This document shows, piece after piece, positions 13,901 to 24,513 of a DNA stretch of 64,000 nt. The stretch is from Nocardia wallacei (GTDB taxonomy: Bacteria; Actinomycetota; Actinomycetes; Mycobacteriales; Mycobacteriaceae), in the NCBI RefSeq assembly GCF_014466955.1, contig NZ_AP023396.1:4092001-4156000 (forward strand), given 5' to 3'. A program made the position numbers and the translations under genes. How positions within the stretch are numbered: the first letter of the stretch is position 1; each line of letters begins with the position of its first letter. A model generated the notes under the pieces. It made no database searches, was not told the DNA's origin, and saw only the letters and a program-made list of their open reading frames with translations.

Positions 13901-16900
13901 CCGCGAATCAACCGTCACGGCAACGGTATCCGCGCGCTGGGAGGCCGTGCCGGGGCGGGGCCGATCGGTGGGCAGCTCGAGGCATTCGGGCAGGGCGGCC
14001 AGCCGCGACGTCCAGTACTCGCGCTGGGTGGCCGCGAGCGACCGCGGCTCGGTGTCGTCGCCGAGCAGTTCGCGCTGCCACAGTCCGAAGTCCGCGTACT
14101 GCACCGGCAGTGGCTCCCACCGCGGGGCCGAGCCGCCGCAGCGGGCCCGGTAGGCCGTCGCCAGATCCTCGGACAGGGGTGTGAGGGACCAGCCGTCGGC
14201 GGCGATGTGGTGCAGCACCAGGACCAGGACGTGTTCGTCGGTGCCGCTGCGTAGGAGTTCGACGCGCAGTGGGGTCTCGGTGGTGATGTCGAAGCCGCGC
14301 CGCGCCGCGGCGGCCGAGCGAGCGGCCACCTCGGCGGCGGGTACCTCGAGCACGGCCGGAGCCGGGGCGGCCGTCGCCGCGTCCAGCACCACCTGGTGCG
14401 GACCGTCCGCGCTGTCGGGGAACACCGTGCGCAGGGACTCGTGCCGCGCGACGAGGTCGCCGCACGCCGCGCACAGTGCGGCGACATCGAGCGGGCCGCG
14501 CAGGCGCAGCGCCACCGCGATGTTGTAGGCGCCCGAGGCCGGGTCGAAGCGGTTGAGGAACCACAGCCGCTGCTGGGTGGCCGACAGGGGAACGCGTTGC
14601 GGGCGTGGTCGCGGGGCCAGCTCCGGCCGCGGGCGGGAACCCGGTTGCCGCGCGATCCACGCGGCCAGGCCCGCGACGGTCGGGGCCTCGAACACCGCCC
14701 GCACCGTGACGGTGGCCGCGATCGCCTCGTTCAGCCGCGCCACCACGCGGGTGGCGGCCAGCGAATTGCCGCCGAGGGCGAAGAAGTCGTCGTCGCGGCC
14801 CGCGTGTTCGATGCCGAGGACGGCGGCGTACACCGCCGCGACGGAACGCTCCAGATCGGTGCGCGGCGGGCGGTATTCGCGCGGGGCGAAGCTCGGCTGC
14901 GGCAATGCGCGCCGGTCCACCTTGCCGTTCGCCGTCAGCGGCAACGCGTCGAGGAGCACGTACGCGGCCGGGGCCATGTACGACGGCAGCAGCTCGGCCA
15001 AGTGCGCGGACACCGCCGCGGTGTCCACGGAATACCCTTGCGCGGCAACCACGTACGCGATCAGCCGGTCGCCGGTCGCCGGGTCGGAGTGCACGGTCAC
15101 GAGCGCCGCGTCGATCTCGCCCCGCCGCCGCAGCGCGCTCTCGACCTCGCCCAGTTCGATCCGGAAGCCGCGGATCTTGACCTGGAAGTCGGTGCGGCCC
15201 AGGTATTCCAGCTCACCGGCGGTATTCCAGGCGACCAGGTCGCCGGTGCGGTAGAGCCGCTCCCCCGGCGTCGGCGCGTACGGGTCGGCGACGAAGCGCC
15301 CGGCCGTGAGGCCCGCGCGGCCCAGATAACCGTGTGCCAGTTGGCTGCCCGCCAGATACAGTTCGCCCGCGACACCGACCGGGACCGGCCGCATCCGGCC
15401 GTCCAGCACATACACGCGCGTATTCCATTGCGGCACACCGATCGGCACCGAACCCGAGTCGGTCACGGTGACCCGGTGGGCGGTGACCGACACCGCGGCC
15501 TCGGTCGGACCGTAGAGGTTCCACAGCTCGACCGTGGCGGCGGTGATCCGCTCGGCGGTGTGCGGTGACAACGCCTCACCGATCGCCAGGACGGCACGCA
15601 GCGACGGCGGCAGCGTGCCGCCGGTGATCGCCAGCAAGGCCTCCAGCTTCGATGGCACCGCGTGCAGGATCGAGATCTCGTGCTCGGCGAGGGCACGCGC
15701 CAGATAGGCCGGATCGCGGTGGCCGTCGGGGGCCGCGACGACCAGCCGGGCGCCCGAGACGAGCGCCGACCAGAACTCCCACACCGACAGGTCGAACATC
15801 GCCGTGGTCTCGAGCAGCACCGAATCGCCCGGTCCGAGCGCGAAAACCGTTTTCTTCCAAGTCAATTGGTTGACGATCGCGCGATGCGGCACGGCGACGC
15901 CCTTGGGCTGCCCGGTCGATCCGGACGTGAAGATCACATACGCCGTGTGGTGTGGCCGCAGCGGGCCCAGACGCTCGTCGTCGCGCACCGGGCCCGCGGG
16001 CAGATCGGCCGGATCGAGGGTGTCGATGCGCAGCTGCGGGGCGTCGGCGTCCAGAGCGAGCTCACCGGCGGTCAGCACGCACAGCGGCGCCGCGGTGCGG
16101 ACGATGTGACTCAGGCGTTCCCGCGGCTGGTCCGGGTCCAGCGGCACGTACGTGCCACCCGCCGCCACCACCGCGTACATGCCGACGACCAGGTCCACCG
16201 ATCGCCGCAACCCCAGCGCCACCGGGATCTCCGGGCCTACTCCGAGCGAAATCAGATGGCGCGCCAAGCGATACACGCGTGCGGCGAACTCCTCGTAGGT
16301 CAGCGGCGCGCCCGTGCCACCCGCCCCAGGGTCGGCGACCAGCGCCACCGCGCACGGTGTCGCCGCGACCTGCGCGTCGAACATCGAAGCGAGCGTGGCG
16401 TGTTCCGGCACGGCGTGCGCGGTCGCGTTCGGCTCGTGCAGCAGGGCGCGGAGTTCGGCCGGAGCCAGCATGTCGATCTCGCCGACCGCGGTGTCCGGGG
16501 CGGCCACGATCCCGCGCAGCAGCCGCTGGAACCAGGTCACGAACCGGGCCGCGGTCGGCTCGTCGAACAGATCCGTGGCGTAGATCAGATGTCCGTGCAG
16601 CCCGCCCGGGTCGCCGTCGTCGGTGTAGGTGTCGGTGAGGACCAGCTGCAGATCGAATTGCGCTACCTCGGTGTCGATCTCGGTACCGCTCACGCTCAAA
16701 CCGGGCAGCTCGAGGCCGGCCTGGGCCAGGTTGTGGAACGAGAAGCCGACCTGCACCAGCGGGTGGCGGGCGGTCGACCGGACCGGGTTCAACGCCTCGA
16801 CCAGCCGCTCGAACGGAATGTCCGCGTTGGCGAAGGCGGCCAGGTCGACCGCGCGCTGCTGGGCCAGCAACCGGGTGAACGAGGTACCGGGGTCGACCCG

Positions 16901-19900
16901 CGCCCGGAACACCAAGGTGTTCACGAACATTCCGATCAGATCGTCCAGTTCGCGTTCGCCGCGGCCCGCGACCGGCGTGCCGACCGCGACGTCGTCCATC
17001 CCCGACAGCCGCGCCAGCAGTACCGCGAACGCGGTGTGCACCACCATGAACAGCGTCGAGTTGCCGGTGCGCCCGAGTTCGGCCAGACCCCGGTGCAGGT
17101 CGGCGCCGATGCTGAGGCCGACGCGGCCGCCGCGCATCGACTGCACGGGCGGACGGTGCCGGTCGTAGGGCAGCGAGAGCTCTTCGGGCAGGTCGGCGAG
17201 CTGCCTGGTCCAGTAGGCCAGCTGCGCGGCCGATCGGCTGTCCGCCGCCGCGTCGTCGCCGAGCAGCTCCCGTTGCCAGAGCGTGTAATCCGCATACTGC
17301 ACCGGCAGCGGTGACCACTGCGGGCCCTGCCCGGCACGCCGCGCGGTGTAGGCGGTCATGAGGTCGCCGAACAGCGGCACCAGCGACCAGCCGTCCGCGG
17401 CGATGTGGTGCAGGACCACCGCGAGCACGTGCTCCCGCGGCCCGGCGCGCAGCAGTTCCACCCGCAGCGCCGTCTCGCGGGTGAGATCGAATCCGCGCCG
17501 GGCCACGTCCCGCAACCGGCCCTCGACCTCGTCCGGGGTCACCTCCACCACCGGCAGCCGCGGCGCCGCCTCCCACGCGGGCACGATCGTCTGGGTGGCG
17601 CCGTCGCCGCTGCCGGGAAATACCGTGCGCAGCGACTCGTGCCGCTCGACGACATCGGCCAGGGCGTAGCGCAGTGCGGCCACATCCAGCTCGCCGGTCA
17701 TGCGCAGAGCGAACGGAATGTTGTATGTGCTCGCGGCGGTGTCGAATTGGTTGATGAACCAGAGCCGCTGCTGCGGCAGCGACAGCGGGATGCGGGCCGG
17801 GCGCCGCCGTCCCGCCAGCGGGGTGCGGGTCTCGCTCCCGCCGTGCTCCCGCACCCGCGCCGCCAGTTCGGCCACCGTCGACTCCTCGAGCAGCAGCCGC
17901 ACCGGCACCTTGGTGTCCAGCACCGCGCCCAGCCGCGACGCCACCCGGGTCGCCGACAGGGAATTGCCGCCGAGCGCGAAGAAGCTGTCGTCCAGCCCGA
18001 CTCGGTCCACCTCGAGCACCTCGGCGAGCACCTCGGCCACCGCCCGCTCGACGGCGGTGCGCGGGGGACGGTATGCCTCGACCGCGGCGGCGGGCCGGGG
18101 CAGCGCGCGCCGGTCCAGTTTGCCGTTGGCCGTCAAGGGAACAGCGTCGAGCACCACGAACGCCGAGGGCACCATGTAGTCCGGCAGCAGCAGTTCGGCC
18201 GCGGCGCGCACCGCGGCCACGTCCGGCGCGGCACCGGGCGGCCCGACGAGGTAGGCGACCAGGCGCTGCGAGCCGGAGTCGTCCCGCACGACCGCCACCG
18301 CCTGCCGGACGGTCTCGTGCGCCAGCAGCGCCGCCTCGATCTCGCCGAGTTCGATACGGAAGCCGCGCACCTTCACCTGATCGTCGACGCGGCCCAGGTA
18401 CTCGACCTCGTGGTCGGCGCTCCACTGCCCGAGGTCCCCCGAACGGTACAGCCGGGATCCCGGCGGACCGTACGGGTTGGCCACGAACCGGGCCGACGTC
18501 AGCGCCGCGCGGCCGAGGTAGCCGCGGGCCTGCTGGCCGCCCTCCACGTAGATCTCGCCGGGCACGCCGACCGGCACCGGACGCAATCTGTTGTCCAGCA
18601 GCAGGATTCGCAGGCCGGGCAGCGCCTGCCCGATGCCGCGCGGCCGCGCCCCGCCGAACGCCGCCGCGTCGAGGGCACGACAGGTCACGTGCACCGTGGT
18701 CTCGGTGATGCCGTACATATTGATCAGCTGTGGCGCGGTGGCGCCGTGCCGGTCGTGCCAGTCGGCGAGGCGGCGCGGCTCCAGGGCCTCGCCGCCGAAC
18801 ACCACGTACCGCAGCGCGGGCAGCGCCGAACCCGGCCCGGCGGCCCGGTCCACCGCGTCGAGCTGATAGAACGCCGACGGGGTCTGGTTGAGCACCGTCA
18901 CGTGCTCGCGCCGCAGCAGCTCGTGGAACTGTTCGGGCGAACGAGAGGTGACGTAGTCGACGACGACCAGGGTGCCGCCGTACAGCAGCGGCCCCCACAG
19001 CTCCCACACGGAGAAGTCGAAGGCGTAGGAATGGAACATCGTCCACACGTCGGACGCGCCGAACTCGAAGTGCGCCTGGGCATTCGCGAACAACGTCGTC
19101 ACATTGCGGTGCGGGACGGCGACGCCCTTGGGGCGGCCGGTGGAGCCGGAGGTGTAGATCACGTAGGCGATGTGGCCGGGCCCGAGCGCCCCGCGCCGAT
19201 CGGCGTCGGTGATCGCGGCGGTGTCGAATTCGGACAGGTCGAGGCGATCCAGCCACACCGCGGGCAGGCCGGGCGGTGTCTCGACGCCGAGCTCCGAAGT
19301 GGTGATCAGGCAGACCGGCCGGGCGTCGGCCAGCACGAATTCGACGCGGTCGGCCGGATAGTCCGGGTCCACGGGCAGGTACCCACCCCCGGCCTGCAGC
19401 ACGGCGAGCAGTGCGACGACGAGTTCGGCGGACCTCGGCAGCGCGACGGCGACCAGCGACTCCGGGCCGACGCCGAGCTCGATCAGCTTGCGGGCCAGGC
19501 GGTTCGCGGCGGCGTCCAATTCCGCGTACGTCATCGAGATGTCCCCGGACCGGACAGCGCAGCGCCGGGGGTGTGCCGCCGCGACGGCGTCGAAGCGTTC
19601 GGTCAGTGTGGTCTCCGGCCCGCCGCGACCGGTCCGGGCCGGAGCCGCGCTGCCCAGCAGGCGTGCCTGTTCCGCCGCGCTCATCAGCGGCAACCTGTGC
19701 ACCGGCGTATCCGCGTCGGCGCTCAGGAACGCGGTCAGGTAGTCGAGGAATCGCTCGTGATGGCCGTCGATTTCGTCGGCGTCGTAGCGGTCGGGGTTGG
19801 CGACGAAGTCGATGTGCAGGCCGTCGCCGGCGCTGCCGTTGTAGATGTTGACCGACAGATCGTCCACCGGACCGGTCGACACCAGCTGCATGGTGCCGAC

Positions 19901-21022
19901 GGCCGAGCCGAAGCGAAACTGGTTGTGGTACAGCATGATATTCACCACCGGCCCGAAGAAGCCGCGGCGATGACCCGCCCCGCCCCGGTCGCGCCGGATG
20001 TCCTCGTGGCGATAGCGCTGATGCGCCAGCGCCTCTCGGATCCGGTCGGCGGTCGCGGCCACCAGGCCCGGGACCGTGATCTCCGGCGCGACCCCGACCC
20101 GCAGCGGTACGACGTTCGACACGTAACCGGCCGAGGAACGCAGCCCGGGCGTCGTCCGCGCGGTGACGGGCAGGCTGACGACCACGTCGTCGTTGCCGGT
20201 GACCGCCGCGAAATAGCCTGCGAGAGCGGCGATGAACAATGCCGGCCGGGAGGCGCCCGTGCGCGCGCGCACCGCCTCGAGCAGTTCGGCCGCCGCACCC
20301 CCGAACCGGGCGCCGACGGTGCGGCGGTGGCCGTTGGCGGGCGCGGACCGGTGGCTGAGGGTGAATTCCTCCGGCATCGTGGCGACCCGCTCGCACCAGT
20401 AGCGCCGATCCTCGTCGAAGGCGGCCGATTCGCGGTACTCACGCTCGGATCGGTAGACCTCGTACAGGTCGGCGGCCGCCGACGCACTGGCCTCGACACC
20501 GTCCAGCTGCGCGTTGTACCACTCCACGATGCGGCTGATGACCAGCATCGCCCCGTAGCCGTCGATCGCGATGTGATGCATCTTCGCGTACCAGAAGTAC
20601 CGCGCGTCGGCGATGCGCAGCACCGCGCTCTCGAACAGCGGCCCCCGCGTCGCCGACATCGGCGTGGCCGCGTCCTGCTCCATCCACCGCCGGGCGGCCG
20701 CCCGCGGATCCGCTTCCGCCCGCAGATCCACGACCTGCGACACGATGCGAATATCTGTGGCCACGTATTGGGACGGCTCGCTGTCGCCCTCCACGATGCG
20801 CAGGTGCGCGCTCTGCAGGTCCGCACCACAGCGGTCGATCGCCTCGTCGAGCACCTCGACATCGAGCTCGCCCGGGATCTCGACGTATTGCGCGACCGAC
20901 AGGGGCACGCCGGGGGCGATGTGCTGGGCCCGCCACATCCCGAGCTGCGCCTCGGACAGGGGGAACGATCGTGTTGACACCGGTACCGCTTCGCGCGTCG
21001 ACTTCGGGGCCAACGACGTCAT
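1..21022 (-). CDS. Giant multimodular NRPS, 3' end beyond the left edge
   Basis: Assembly-line enzyme that activates amino acids as adenylates, loads them on T-domain phosphopantetheine and joins them with C domains. The frame is open over about 7,007 codons and runs off the left edge. Six full C-A-T modules and a seventh C plus partial A are visible, one every 1,050 residues or so. T-domain serines (LGGNSL) lie near residues 1021, 2087, 3136, 4183, 5234 and 6298. Every C domain keeps HHxxxDG and every complete A domain keeps a YTSGS/TTG-type loop, [18 protein letters not shown] and a (N/P/S/T)GKxDR lysine. No epimerisation, methylation or cyclisation domain is seen. I chose ATG 21022 because GGAG precedes it by 7 bases; GTG 20980 is an alternative. 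No MbtH-like or release gene is in the window. The product is unknown. Confidence 0.96.
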   Translation of the reverse strand, partial: MTSLAPKSTREAVPVSTRSFPLSEAQLGMWRAQHIAPGVPLSVAQYVEIPGELDVEVLDEAIDRCGADLQSAHLRIVEGDSEPSQYVATDIRIVSQVVDLRAEADPRAAARRWMEQDAATPMSATRGPLFESAVLRIADARYFWYAKMHHIAIDGYGAMLVISRIVEWYNAQLDGVEASASAAADLYEVYRSEREYRESAAFDEDRRYWCERVATMPEEFTLSHRSAPANGHRRTVGARFGGAAAELLEAVRARTGASRPALFIAALAGYFAAVTGNDDVVVSLPVTARTTPGLRSSAGYVSNVVPLRVGVAPEITVPGLVAATADRIREALAHQRYRHEDIRRDRGGAGHRRGFFGPVVNIMLYHNQFRFGSAVGTMQLVSTGPVDDLSVNIYNGSAGDGLHIDFVANPDRYDADEIDGHHERFLDYLTAFLSADADTPVHRLPLMSAAEQARLLGSAAPARTGRGGPETTLTERFDAVAAAHPRRCAVRSGDISMTYAELDAAANRLARKLIELGVGPESLVAVALPRSAELVVALLAVLQAGGGYLPVDPDYPADRVEFVLADARPVCLITTSELGVETPPGLPAVWLDRLDLSEFDTAAITDADRRGALGPGHIAYVIYTSGSTGRPKGVAVPHRNVTTLFANAQAHFEFGASDVWTMFHSYAFDFSVWELWGPLLYGGTLVVVDYVTSRSPEQFHELLRREHVTVLNQTPSAFYQLDAVDRAAGPGSALPALRYVVFGGEALEPRRLADWHDRHGATAPQLINMYGITETTVHVTCRALDAAAFGGARPRGIGQALPGLRILLLDNRLRPVPVGVPGEIYVEGGQQARGYLGRAALTSARFVANPYGPPGSRLYRSGDLGQWSADHEVEYLGRVDDQVKVRGFRIELGEIEAALLAHETVRQAVAVVRDDSGSQRLVAYLVGPPGAAPDVAAVRAAAELLLPDYMVPSAFVVLDAVPLTANGKLDRRALPRPAAAVEAYRPPRTAVERAVAEVLAEVLEVDRVGLDDSFFALGGNSLSATRVASRLGAVLDTKVPVRLLLEESTVAELAARVREHGGSETRTPLAGRRRPARIPLSLPQQRLWFINQFDTAASTYNIPFALRMTGELDVAALRYALADVVERHESLRTVFPGSGDGATQTIVPAWEAAPRLPVVEVTPDEVEGRLRDVARRGFDLTRETALRVELLRAGPREHVLAVVLHHIAADGWSLVPLFGDLMTAYTARRAGQGPQWSPLPVQYADYTLWQRELLGDDAAADSRSAAQLAYWTRQLADLPEELSLPYDRHRPPVQSMRGGRVGLSIGADLHRGLAELGRTGNSTLFMVVHTAFAVLLARLSGMDDVAVGTPVAGRGERELDDLIGMFVNTLVFRARVDPGTSFTRLLAQQRAVDLAAFANADIPFERLVEALNPVRSTARHPLVQVGFSFHNLAQAGLELPGLSVSGTEIDTEVAQFDLQLVLTDTYTDDGDPGGLHGHLIYATDLFDEPTAARFVTWFQRLLRGIVAAPDTAVGEIDMLAPAELRALLHEPNATAHAVPEHATLASMFDAQVAATPCAVALVADPGAGGTGAPLTYEEFAARVYRLARHLISLGVGPEIPVALGLRRSVDLVVGMYAVVAAGGTYVPLDPDQPRERLSHIVRTAAPLCVLTAGELALDADAPQLRIDTLDPADLPAGPVRDDERLGPLRPHHTAYVIFTSGSTGQPKGVAVPHRAIVNQLTWKKTVFALGPGDSVLLETTAMFDLSVWEFWSALVSGARLVVAAPDGHRDPAYLARALAEHEISILHAVPSKLEALLAITGGTLPPSLRAVLAIGEALSPHTAERITAATVELWNLYGPTEAAVSVTAHRVTVTDSGSVPIGVPQWNTRVYVLDGRMRPVPVGVAGELYLAGSQLAHGYLGRAGLTAGRFVADPYAPTPGERLYRTGDLVAWNTAGELEYLGRTDFQVKIRGFRIELGEVESALRRRGEIDAALVTVHSDPATGDRLIAYVVAAQGYSVDTAAVSAHLAELLPSYMAPAAYVLLDALPLTANGKVDRRALPQPSFAPREYRPPRTDLERSVAAVYAAVLGIEHAGRDDDFFALGGNSLAATRVVARLNEAIAATVTVRAVFEAPTVAGLAAWIARQPGSRPRPELAPRPRPQRVPLSATQQRLWFLNRFDPASGAYNIAVALRLRGPLDVAALCAACGDLVARHESLRTVFPDSADGPHQVVLDAATAAPAPAVLEVPAAEVAARSAAAARRGFDITTETPLRVELLRSGTDEHVLVLVLHHIAADGWSLTPLSEDLATAYRARCGGSAPRWEPLPVQYADFGLWQRELLGDDTEPRSLAATQREYWTSRLAALPECLELPTDRPRPGTASQRADTVAVTVDSRLHAGVAELARRHDASVFMVLHATLAALLARLAATGDVCVGTPIAGRTDPRLDRLIGMFAGTLALRTEVDTGRSFRDLLTAVRDQDLDDFAHADLPFERLVEVLNPVRSPAHHPLFQVMLSVHSEVPDGVDLPGVDVSAEAIETGFTAWDLQFTLIESYTADRAAAGIGLRLTYATDLFDRATAERLCGRFLDMLSAVAADPRIPVGDIDILDAGERAALAPARGEPAAAPVTLADYFRAVLRQRPDGDALRAGSRTLTYRQLDDRTDRLARALIARGAGPGEVVALALDRSIDSVLAAIAVTKTGAAFLPIDRRYPADRIRHMVSDARARVGLTSGDPAALPDPVTWLTLAELDGPGIDREPPRPTRIDDIAYVIYTSGTTGLPKGVAVTHRGLHGFAVAQQQRYRVDMSSRTLHFASPSFDASVLELLLALCGGATMVIAPTGMYGGDELAELLDRERVTHAFLTPAALASIDAVRHPLPRLRCLVVGGEACGAELVESWAPGRTMLNAYGPTEATIAAIISEPMLPGQPVVLGDKPIPGASLAVLDERLHPVPPGVTGELYLAGAGLARGYLHRPGLTAQRFVANPFAGDGERLYRTGDLARWTASGQLSLVGRADDQVKIRGFRIELSEINAVVSACGEVRFAHSEVRRDHAGTPRIVTYLAVAEGAAPALDSIRRQVADRLPAHMIPSTFVELETIPLTPAGKLDRTALPEPDFTAPASAGREPATPNEILVATVMAEVVGHAPVFADHNFFELGGNSLSATQLVSRIGAAAHRKLPVRAVFDHPTPAGLAALLDRAAGSGPVLGRRERPARMPLSAVQQRLWFLNQFDTSSGAYNIPIALRLRGALDVAALRRALHDVVERHETLRTVFPDAADGPSQMVVAAETAQVTPPVLFVPADRVQARIRALARRGFDLTTDLPLRGELLRTGDQEFVLVLVVHHIAADGWSMTPLAADLAAAYQARHAGQPPRWTPLSVRYADYTLWHHEVLGDEDDPASVAATQLAYWRRTLAALPECLELPTDRPRPAVATHAGAAVTARVDAETHSRITELARSRDASVFMVLHAALAVLLARLSGGTDVAIGTPVAGRSDEQLERLVGMFVGTLVLRTEVDEDRSFTEFLDAVREIDLSAYAHADIPFERLVELLDPVRSTAHHPLFQVMLSVHNSGPAPLRLPGLEITAEQADPGIAKFDLQFELTETHTPRQRPGGIELRLDYATDLFEHHTAERLVHRYLLVLEALVTAPAARIDAAGLLLDEERAATVPARGSGPVAVATLPELFAAAASDTDRIAVRSDSTEMSYRELDARSNRLGRSLIERGIGPGDIVALGMTRSVESVVATLGVSKSGAAYLPVDPGYPPERIRHMVSDSGARIGVTTATDVARLPGGVEWLTLSELLTGPAAPITDRDRSRPLSADDLAYVIYTSGSTGLPKGVAVTHRGLANFAAAQRDRFGVEHVSRTLHFASPSFDASVLELLLAWCAGATMVVAATDIYGGDELADLLDRERITHAFVTPAALASIDAARWPLPQLRTLVVGGEAFGPDLVAAWAGERAMFNAYGPSEATVAPALSRELRPDGPITLGGPIRGAAAVVLDARLRPVPAGVVGELYVGGDGLARGYLGREALTAARFVADPYGGPGARLYRTGDLVRWTGDGELSFVGRADDQVKIRGFRIELGEITAVLAGHPGIRFAHTEVHTGAGADRLVGYVVADEGVDAAAVRAHAAAALPAHMVPAAVLMLPTIPLTPSGKLDRKALPEPDFAALDAPGRAPATPTEALVAAAMAAAAGVATVGAEQNFFDIGGNSLSATRVVAAIAARTGCRLAVRTVFEAPTPAELAALLDARAPEAAGQPELVAGPRPDRIPLSSAQRRLWFLNRLEPSSGAYNIPITLRLRGTLDPDALRRAVSDVVERHEILRTVFPDSPAGPTQVITDAATELDWTLLEPGADPAATWTAFAAAGFDLTAEPPLRVGLSRLAADHHVLILVVHHIAADGWSLGPLAADIATAYDARRTRRDPRWQPLPVQYADYSLWQQAVLGEESDPGSLAARQLDYWRTRLAGLPECLELPADRPRPTVASHRGDVVNSTVPVEVHEGLLGLARAHDASLFMVAHAALAVLLARSAATADIAIGTAVAGRIDERLDHLIGMFVGTLVLRTEVDGHRTFTDLLDTVRTQDLDAYAHADVPFERLVELLNPVRSTAHHPLFQVLLSVHDAAPAALRLADLEVVAEELHTAGAKWDLQVTLTENYDTDRQPGGLDLSLTYATDLFDRSTAERFERRFQRLLAAVAHNAFRAVGDLELLDAEERDTLVPARGAAATEPSVLAEIFAAAAIRDPGQTAIRHGARTMTYRDLDERSNRCARALLAHRIGPGDVVAIGLPRSADSIVAALAVTKTGAAYLPIDVRHPAERIRHMLTDSAVRVGITASAFEPALPADVSWLTLTEPLDYDATALSDADRTRPARVDDLAYVIYTSGSTGRPKGVAVTHRGLANFAAEQRDRFRTDARSRTLHFASPSFDASVLELLLAWSAAATMVIAPADVYGGDELAALLDREQVTHAFITPAALASIDVERWPLPALANLAVGGEYVGPELVRHWAAGRNFFDGYGPTETTIMTVISDPLPADGPVVMGRPIRGTTAVVLDERLRPVPTGVTGELYVSGCGLARGYLGRPGLTAARFVANPFGAPGERVYRTGDVVRWTGAGELVFVGRSDDQVKLRGFRIELGEITAVAAQCPGVRFAHTEVRRAAGTPLLVTYVTVTEAAGSPQESVRRYLADRLPSHMVPAAIVVLDAIPLTPNGKLDRSALPEPEFDTDPAAGRAPATPSEILVAAAMSAVVGAEQVRAHQNFFDLGGNSLSATQLVARIAAESGQQLPVRSVFEHPTPAALAAFLDDRAAHGGSARPALTVRPRPEHIPLSPAQQRLWFLNRLEPDSGAYNLPVALRLRGPLDAGALEQAIRDVADRHEVLRTVFPDRGPAGPAQVVTSGADIRLELVTCMPEPRDDGAAPPADGHWRAAAREFGAAGFDLTTRIPLRAALFRIAAEDHVLVLVLHHIAADGGSLAPLATDITTAYAARRAGAAPDRPPLPVQYADYSMWQRELLGAEDDPASLAARQAAYWLRTLADLPDCLELPADRRRPARPSYRGGRVYATIEPDVHGALAALARRHEASVFMVLHAALAVLLSRLSGRGDIAVGTAVAGRTDPQLAELVGMFVGTLVLRTEVRAARPFDELLDRVREHDIDAFAHADLPFERVVELVNPARSTAYHPLVQVGLALNNHAPWQVRLPGVEIAPEDVGADTAQWDLHFGLTEAAPAGDETHGAIDVCVRYAADLFDAETAERFTAQFVHILAEVAANSAIAVGDIDLLDDNERDTLVPARGEPAAETRTLPGLFAAAAADPDRVALREGMAELSYRGLDQRTNRLARILAGNGYGPGDVIALAMARSLESVVASLAIAKTGAAFLPIDVRYPAERIRHMLADAEARIGLTTGDRIGELPDEVRWLSFTDLDDPVVSTRALTTAEFRRPPRAADIAYVIYTSGSTGLPKGVAVTHRGLFNCAEVVRTRFGIDSRSRTLHLASPSFDVAILELLIAWSAGATMVIVGADTYGGDELAEVLEHERVTHAVVTPAALATIDTRRWPLPELRTLIIGGEAFDQDLVERWAVGRDVINGYGPSEATIATTFSRPLQPDRPIALGRPMRGVTAVVLDGGLRPVPTGVIGDLYVGGIGLARGYHRRPALTAARFVADPYGLPGERMYRTGDLVRWTRAGELTFVGRSDDQVKVRGFRIELGEVNAVVSGCPGVRFAHTELHRDDAGEARIVTYVVAAEHTGESLTEQLAGRLPAHMLPTLVPLAEIPLSPTGKLDRKALPQPDFTAAAEPGRAPRTPNEMLVAAAMAEIVGRSEVAADHSFFDLGGNSLSATQLSARIATLSGHQLGVRAIFEHPTPAALAALLDAAGPGAALPVLDRRDRPARIPLSPAQQRLWLLNRFDTASGTYNIPTVLRLRGDLDVAALERALVDVETRHEALRTVFPDSGAGPAQVVLAPGETGFALRVLAADETLAADRVRELAAAGFDVRVDPPLRATLLRLAADEHLLVVVIHHIAADGGSVAPLAADLTAAYRARRTGAAPDWAPLPVQYADYSLWQREMLGGEDDPDGRLAAQLRYWQEALRGLPECLELPTDRPRPATPSHAGASVRTMIGAPTHAALRELARRHDATAFMVLHTALAVLLYRMTGTADIAVGTPISGRTEERLEQLIGMFVGTLVLRTPLAAERSFADTLAAVRAGDLDAFAHADLPFERLVEVLNPARSTAHNPLFQVMLSVHGSAPVRLRLPGVEITAETPEFDVAKFDLQFTLAEAFTADGRPDGIELTVTYATDLFDRATADRIAARLIRLLDAAVADPARPIGDLEVLTEHEASALAPVRRPSGTAPATLADLFAAAVAVNPIGAAIRYRSEQLSYARLDRITNQLARVLISRGAGPERCVAVGIARSIRSVLAVLAVAKTGAAVLPVDPAYPAQRKEHMLTDAGAAIGLCVGESRGDLPGTVDWLVLDDPDFVDTLLDASDAPVLDTDRRAPVRLDQPAYLIYTSGSTGIPKGVTVTHAGLANFAAELTERCAVAAGS
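2000..5179 (-). other. NRPS module 6: C-A-T, specificity unassigned
   Basis: LCL-type C domain ([10 protein letters not shown]). The A-domain code from FDVAIL, HAVVTP, IIGGE and [11 protein letters not shown] is DVLVIGGIAK, a wholly aliphatic pocket that suggests a hydrophobic amino acid. The T-domain serine is near 2130. Confidence 0.68.
5180..8319 (-). other. NRPS module 5: C-A-T, specificity unassigned
   Basis: LCL-type C domain ([10 protein letters not shown]). The A-domain code from FDASVL, HAFITP, AVGGE and [11 protein letters not shown] is DALFAGGIMK. It shares the DALF start with modules 3 and 4 but has a smaller pocket residue at positions five and seven, so the substrate may differ. 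Confidence 0.68.
8320..11479 (-). other. NRPS module 4: C-A-T, specificity unassigned
   Basis: LCL-type C domain ([10 protein letters not shown]). The A-domain code is DALFVGAVAK, one conservative change from module 3, so both probably load the same or a very similar residue. The T-domain serine is near 8475. Confidence 0.7.
11480..14639 (-). other. NRPS module 3: C-A-T, specificity unassigned
   Basis: LCL-type C domain ([10 protein letters not shown]). The A-domain code from FDASVL, HAFLTP, VVGGE and [11 protein letters not shown] is DALFVGAIAK. The hydrophobic code somewhat resembles aromatic codes such as DALVTGAVVK, but no residue is assigned. Modules 3 to 6 share long, nearly superimposable A-domain text. 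Confidence 0.7.
14640..17835 (-). other. NRPS module 2: C-A-T, specificity unassigned
   Basis: The C domain is of ordinary LCL appearance ([10 protein letters not shown]). The A-domain residues around FDLSVW, ILHAV, LAIGE and [11 protein letters not shown] give DLWHLILVSK. I do not recognise this code; W-H-L recalls serine-type codes but Ile at the sixth position is unusual. The T-domain serine is near 14762. Confidence 0.7.
17836..20980 (-). other. NRPS module 1: C-A(Thr)-T
   Basis: The C domain starts with [11 protein letters not shown] and a QYVEI segment, like EntF-type domains that accept an aryl or fatty acyl donor, and has HHIAIDG. The specificity residues read around FDFSVW, LNQTP, VVFGG and [11 protein letters not shown] give DFWNVGMVHK. 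The textbook threonine code is DFWNIGMVHK, so Thr is a strong prediction. The T domain has LGGNSL. Being first in the protein, this module probably makes an N-acyl-threonine, or accepts a donor from a separate loading protein. Confidence 0.85.
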
Positions 21023-21281
21023 CCAGCTACTCCAATCGACGGAACGAGAGGGAACAGACTGCTACGCACGAGCAACCAGCACGGCGATCCTCTCGAACCG
21101 CCGCGACAGTGCCCACTGATGATTCGTGCCGCCAGGCGATCCGGTTTGGTTCACAGTGGAAACAAGTCTCGAATCCGGCCGATTCCGAAGCGATTCCCGC
21201 CCCTGGCAACCACCGAACAAACCACTACCCCGCCACTCCTGTCAACTTGTGGCTAACTGTGCGGGTGGCTGCCCTGTCCGC
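21023..21281. promoter_or_regulatory. Intergenic region upstream of the NRPS
   Basis: This 259-bp gap between the mycolyltransferase stop and the NRPS start is less GC-rich than the genes and must hold any NRPS promoter. On the minus strand there is a TTGACA hexamer (plus 21240-21245), but only a poor TTTGTT 18 bases downstream of it. The GGAG ribosome-binding site lies just before ATG 21022. No convincing hairpin or operator was seen. Confidence 0.4.
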
Positions 21282-22301
21282 CTACCGGCTACCGAGTGAC
21301 CGCGCCAGGAACGGCCAGGACGCCCGCAGCTCGTCTTCCCAGTAACCCCACGAGTGCGTCCCGATGGGGCGGTCCGCGAACGTCACCGGGATCGCCAACT
21401 CGTGCAACCGGTTCGCCAGATTGCCCGTGCAGTAGTGGATCGCCGCCTCGATCGGGCCGCCGAACGCGATCTGCACCGGCAGCGGAATTCGGCCCTCACG
21501 CACGCGCCGATCAGCCGGGGTGTCGTGTGGCGGCGCCGGAATTCCGCTGCCCGCACTCAGATACACGGCGGTCCCGCGCAACCGGTCCGCGTTGATCAGC
21601 GGATCGTTGGCCCGCCACAGCGGTCCGCCGGCCGGGCCCCACATGTTCTCCACACTCTGCCCGCCACCCCAGTTCTCCACCGTGAGGCGGACGAATTCGT
21701 GCCCGAGGGGATCGGAGGTCTGCGCGCAACCACTGTAGGAGGCCACGCCCTGCCAGAAGCCGGGCTTGGCGATCGCGAGGTTCAGCACGGAGGTGCCGCT
21801 CATCGACACCCCGGCCAGCGCGCGGTTGCCGTCGGCGGAGAGATAGTCCTCGATGATCGGCGGCAGTTCCTCGTTGAGGAAGGTCTGCCATCTGTTGCGG
21901 CCCAGGACGGCGTCGTCGCGTATCCAGTCGGTGTAGTAGGAATAGCTGCCGCCGAACGGCGTCACGACGTTGACGTTCTCACCCCGCAGGAAGTCGAACG
22001 CGTCGGTCTGCACGTCCCACCCGCTCTGATTGGGTCCGCCGCCGGAGCCGTTGAGCAGATACAGCGTGGGCCGCGAACGGTCCGCGGCGCGGACGACCTG
22101 TACCGGAATCGGCCGGTTCATCGCGGCCGAGAACACCGTGACCAGTTGCTGCCGGTCGTTCACCTCCGCCACCGACACCACGCCCGGGGCATCCGGCGCG
22201 GCGGTGGCGGAGGTCGCGGTGGTCGCGCCCGCCGCCGCCAGCGCACCGGCCAGCACCCATCGCATCGCCGCCGCGCGGGTCGATCGCCGTGTTCCCACCA
22301 T
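21282..22301 (-). CDS. Antigen-85-family mycolyltransferase/esterase, secreted
   Basis: Predicted to transfer mycolic acids between trehalose monomycolate molecules or to arabinogalactan in the cell envelope. The 339-residue protein starts with a basic region and a hydrophobic, Ala-rich segment (residues about 13-35, signal peptide), then the mature domain. The nucleophile region GVSMSGTSVL and the C-terminal THSWGYWEDEL match the Ag85 pattern, with Ser in the elbow and His before SWxYW. GAGAGG lies just upstream of the ATG. It follows the RskA-like gene by 125 bp in the same direction, so it may belong to the sigma-factor operon or its regulon. Its presence argues for a mycolate-producing host. 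Confidence 0.88.
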   Translation of the reverse strand: MVGTRRSTRAAAMRWVLAGALAAAGATTATSATAAPDAPGVVSVAEVNDRQQLVTVFSAAMNRPIPVQVVRAADRSRPTLYLLNGSGGGPNQSGWDVQTDAFDFLRGENVNVVTPFGGSYSYYTDWIRDDAVLGRNRWQTFLNEELPPIIEDYLSADGNRALAGVSMSGTSVLNLAIAKPGFWQGVASYSGCAQTSDPLGHEFVRLTVENWGGGQSVENMWGPAGGPLWRANDPLINADRLRGTAVYLSAGSGIPAPPHDTPADRRVREGRIPLPVQIAFGGPIEAAIHYCTGNLANRLHELAIPVTFADRPIGTHSWGYWEDELRASWPFLARSLGSR

Positions 22302-22426
22302 CCAGCCCCTCTCGCTCGTGCCGCGCGCTGTTCGCCGACGGCATCACGAGGGGTTCGCGCCGCGACCGCCCGAGGTTTGGCGTCGCGCCCTGTTCCGTTG
22401 CCGCCGGCCCGGTTCCGACCCGGCCG

Positions 22427-23137
22427 TCAGGTGAGGGGCACACCGACGAGGGGATCCGTCGTCGGTGCGGGCGAGCCGCCCGCCGGTTCGATCGAGAGCG
22501 CGAGTTGCACGGCGTCGCCGACGTGCACGAGCAACGGCGACCGAGCGGTGGGAAGGCCGGTGAGCACGCCCGCCGAACGGACCTGGCCCGTGCCCGATAT
22601 CAGCCACAACTGGTACGTGCGGTCCGCCGGTGGGGCCGCGACGGTGTCGAAGGAGACGACCGCCGCGTCGAGTCGGCGTGACAGCTGCACGGTGGCGGTG
22701 CCGCCGCCCGATACCGGCACGACGCTGGCGCGGGCATCGGGTTGTTCGATGATGTGTTGCGCGGTGACCTCGCCGGATCGGTGGGATTGACTGCGGTACA
22801 CCGTGATTCCGGCGGCGGCGCCGACGGCGACCACCACCGCCGCGGCTGCCGCGAGCCACCGCGTGCGGCGCGCGAGCCCGAACGCGCGGGCCGGGCGCTC
22901 GAGCTCCCGGTCCAGCGCCCGCTGCACGGCGGCCTCGAGTCCGGCGGGCGCGGGCACGGCGTCGACGACGGTCATCATCGCCAGCGTCTCGCGTAGCTCG
23001 CGCACGGTGGCACGGAAATCGTCGGCCACGCCGGATTCGGCGTCGTCGAGCATGTCCTCGACTGCGCGCCGATCATCCGGCGGCAGCGCGTCGAGCGCGT
23101 AGGGGTACGCGAGGTCGAGGAGGTCGGCGTCAGGCAT
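22427..23137 (-). CDS. Anti-sigma factor, RskA-like
   Basis: Membrane-bound inhibitor of the adjacent ECF sigma factor. The N-terminal part (residues 1-85) is an acidic, helical sigma-binding region. One hydrophobic segment (about 93-114, rich in Ala and Val, followed by YRSQ) is the membrane anchor. The C-terminal half contains YQLWLISGTGQVRSAGVL, the usual extracytoplasmic anti-sigma-K domain. Its ATG overlaps the end of the sigma gene by 8 bases, so the two are translationally coupled. In this family, release of the sigma factor follows regulated proteolysis. Confidence 0.88.
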   Translation of the reverse strand: MPDADLLDLAYPYALDALPPDDRRAVEDMLDDAESGVADDFRATVRELRETLAMMTVVDAVPAPAGLEAAVQRALDRELERPARAFGLARRTRWLAAAAAVVVAVGAAAGITVYRSQSHRSGEVTAQHIIEQPDARASVVPVSGGGTATVQLSRRLDAAVVSFDTVAAPPADRTYQLWLISGTGQVRSAGVLTGLPTARSPLLVHVGDAVQLALSIEPAGGSPAPTTDPLVGVPLT

Positions 23138-23786
23138 CGCGCACCGATCCTGTCAAGCAGTTCCGTAGTCTCCTGAGGCCGTCGCGGATGCGCGTTTTGA
23201 CCGTATTCAGTGGGACGTCCAAGTGGTCGGCGACCTCGGCGTAGGTTCGGCCGCCGTAGTAGGCCAGCGCGACCGTCTCACGTTGGGTTTCGGTGAGGGT
23301 TTCCAGGCACGCCACCACCGCACGCTCGTCCGAGCGCTGCCCGACGGTCTCGGCCACGATGTCGTGGTCGCGGCCCAGGTGCCGCTGCCCGAAGGCGAGA
23401 TCCCTTGTGGTGGACGAGGTCTCGACCCGAACCCGGTCGACGGCCCGGCGATGGGTGAGCATCATGAGCCACCCGATCGGACTGGCGAGACGGGCGTCGT
23501 ACTGCGCCGCTCCCTTCCACACGTGGAGATACACCTCCTGGGCCGTCTCCTCGGCGAGCGCGGGTCGCCGCAGGATACGCAGCGCCAGGCCGAATACTCG
23601 ATGGTGCGTCGAGCGGTAGAGCTGAGTGAACGCCTGCCGGTCACCGCCCGCGACCCCTTCCAGCAGCTCCGCGAGCCGAGCCGCGGCCTCCTCGGCCACG
23701 GCCGGGCGCGCCGTCGGGCAGGCGTCCGGTCCGGAGCCGCGCACACCGAGACCGCCCACGGAGAAGGTGCGGGGTTCATCCGCCAT
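23130..23786 (-). CDS. ECF RNA polymerase sigma factor, SigK-like (partner of the RskA-like protein)
   Basis: Alternative sigma factor of about 218 residues. Region 2 contains AEETAQEVYLHVW and the helix MLTHRRAVDRVR. Region 4 contains LTETQRETVALAYYGGRTY and the helix-turn-helix ending LNTVKTRIRDGLRRLR. An in-frame extension upstream exists, but ATG 23786 has GGAG at a good distance and fits the family length. It overlaps the anti-sigma gene, which identifies its regulator. Its gene targets are unknown; the mycolyltransferase downstream is the nearest candidate. Confidence 0.88.
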   Translation of the reverse strand: MADEPRTFSVGGLGVRGSGPDACPTARPAVAEEAAARLAELLEGVAGGDRQAFTQLYRSTHHRVFGLALRILRRPALAEETAQEVYLHVWKGAAQYDARLASPIGWLMMLTHRRAVDRVRVETSSTTRDLAFGQRHLGRDHDIVAETVGQRSDERAVVACLETLTETQRETVALAYYGGRTYAEVADHLDVPLNTVKTRIRDGLRRLRNCLTGSVRDA

Positions 23787-23913
23787 AACTGTGTGTCTCC
23801 AACGGTAGCGGTGGCTCGGCGACGATGCCCCTCCCGAGTCGGACATTACGCCGGCCGCCGGTGTCCTCCAGCATCGGCGCGCTCCGCGACCACCGGGTCG
23901 AATTCCGCGGCAC

Positions 23914-24513
23914 TCATGCCCTCCCACGGTCGGCCAACCCGGCCGCGAGCCGCCGCAGACCTTCCCGGATGCGTGCCTTCACGGTGGCCAGCGGCGTCTG
24001 CAAACGCTCGGACACCTGGAGATAGGTGAGTCCGCCGTAGTAGGCCAGCACGATGCTCTCCCGCTGCAACGCGGTCAGCGTGCACAGACAGTGCCGCACC
24101 GCTTGTTCGTCGAGACGCTGGTCGACCGCCTCGAACACCGTGTCGTGCGCACGACCCGAATGCCGTTGGCCGAACACCGATTCCCGGCCCGCGGCGGCGC
24201 GGTCGACGCGGACGCGGTCGACGACGCGCCGGTGTGTCAGCATCATCAACCAGCCCATCGGGCTCGACCGCCGCGGGTCGTATCGGCCCGCGAGCGACCA
24301 CACCTGCAGGTACACCTCCTGGGCGATCTCCTCGGCCGTCGCGGAATTGCGCAGCATCGACAACGCCAGGCCGCGGACGCGATGGCCGGTCTGCCGGTAG
24401 AACATCGCGAACGCGTCGCGATCACCGTCGCCCGCCGCGGCGAGGAGATCCTCGAGCGAACGTCTCGCTTCGCCGTGTCCGAGACGGTCGGCGGCCGTTC
24501 TCACTTCGTTCAT
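23914..24513 (-). CDS. Second ECF sigma factor, SigK-like paralogue
   Basis: A close paralogue of the next gene, sharing EEIAQEVYLQVW, MLTHRRVVDRVR, ALQRESIVLAYYGGLTY and a C-terminal helix ending KARIREGLRRL. About 199 residues from ATG 24513; a longer in-frame start at 24603 lacks a clear ribosome-binding site. The two sigma genes are separated by 127 bp and only one anti-sigma gene follows. This copy may share that inhibitor, answer to an unlinked one, or be uninhibited. Confidence 0.85.
   Translation of the reverse strand: MNEVRTAADRLGHGEARRSLEDLLAAAGDGDRDAFAMFYRQTGHRVRGLALSMLRNSATAEEIAQEVYLQVWSLAGRYDPRRSSPMGWLMMLTHRRVVDRVRVDRAAAGRESVFGQRHSGRAHDTVFEAVDQRLDEQAVRHCLCTLTALQRESIVLAYYGGLTYLQVSERLQTPLATVKARIREGLRRLAAGLADRGRA

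Noticed and set aside
2051..14254. Very long open frames on the plus strand across the NRPS (for example 2051-6349 and 8696-14254)
   Set aside because: They mirror the minus-strand NRPS, are Arg-, Gly- and Gln-rich without domain character, and follow from high GC at third codon positions.
21240..21245. A TTGACA hexamer as the NRPS promoter
   Set aside because: No acceptable -10 at the right distance, so it is mentioned only as a weak possibility.
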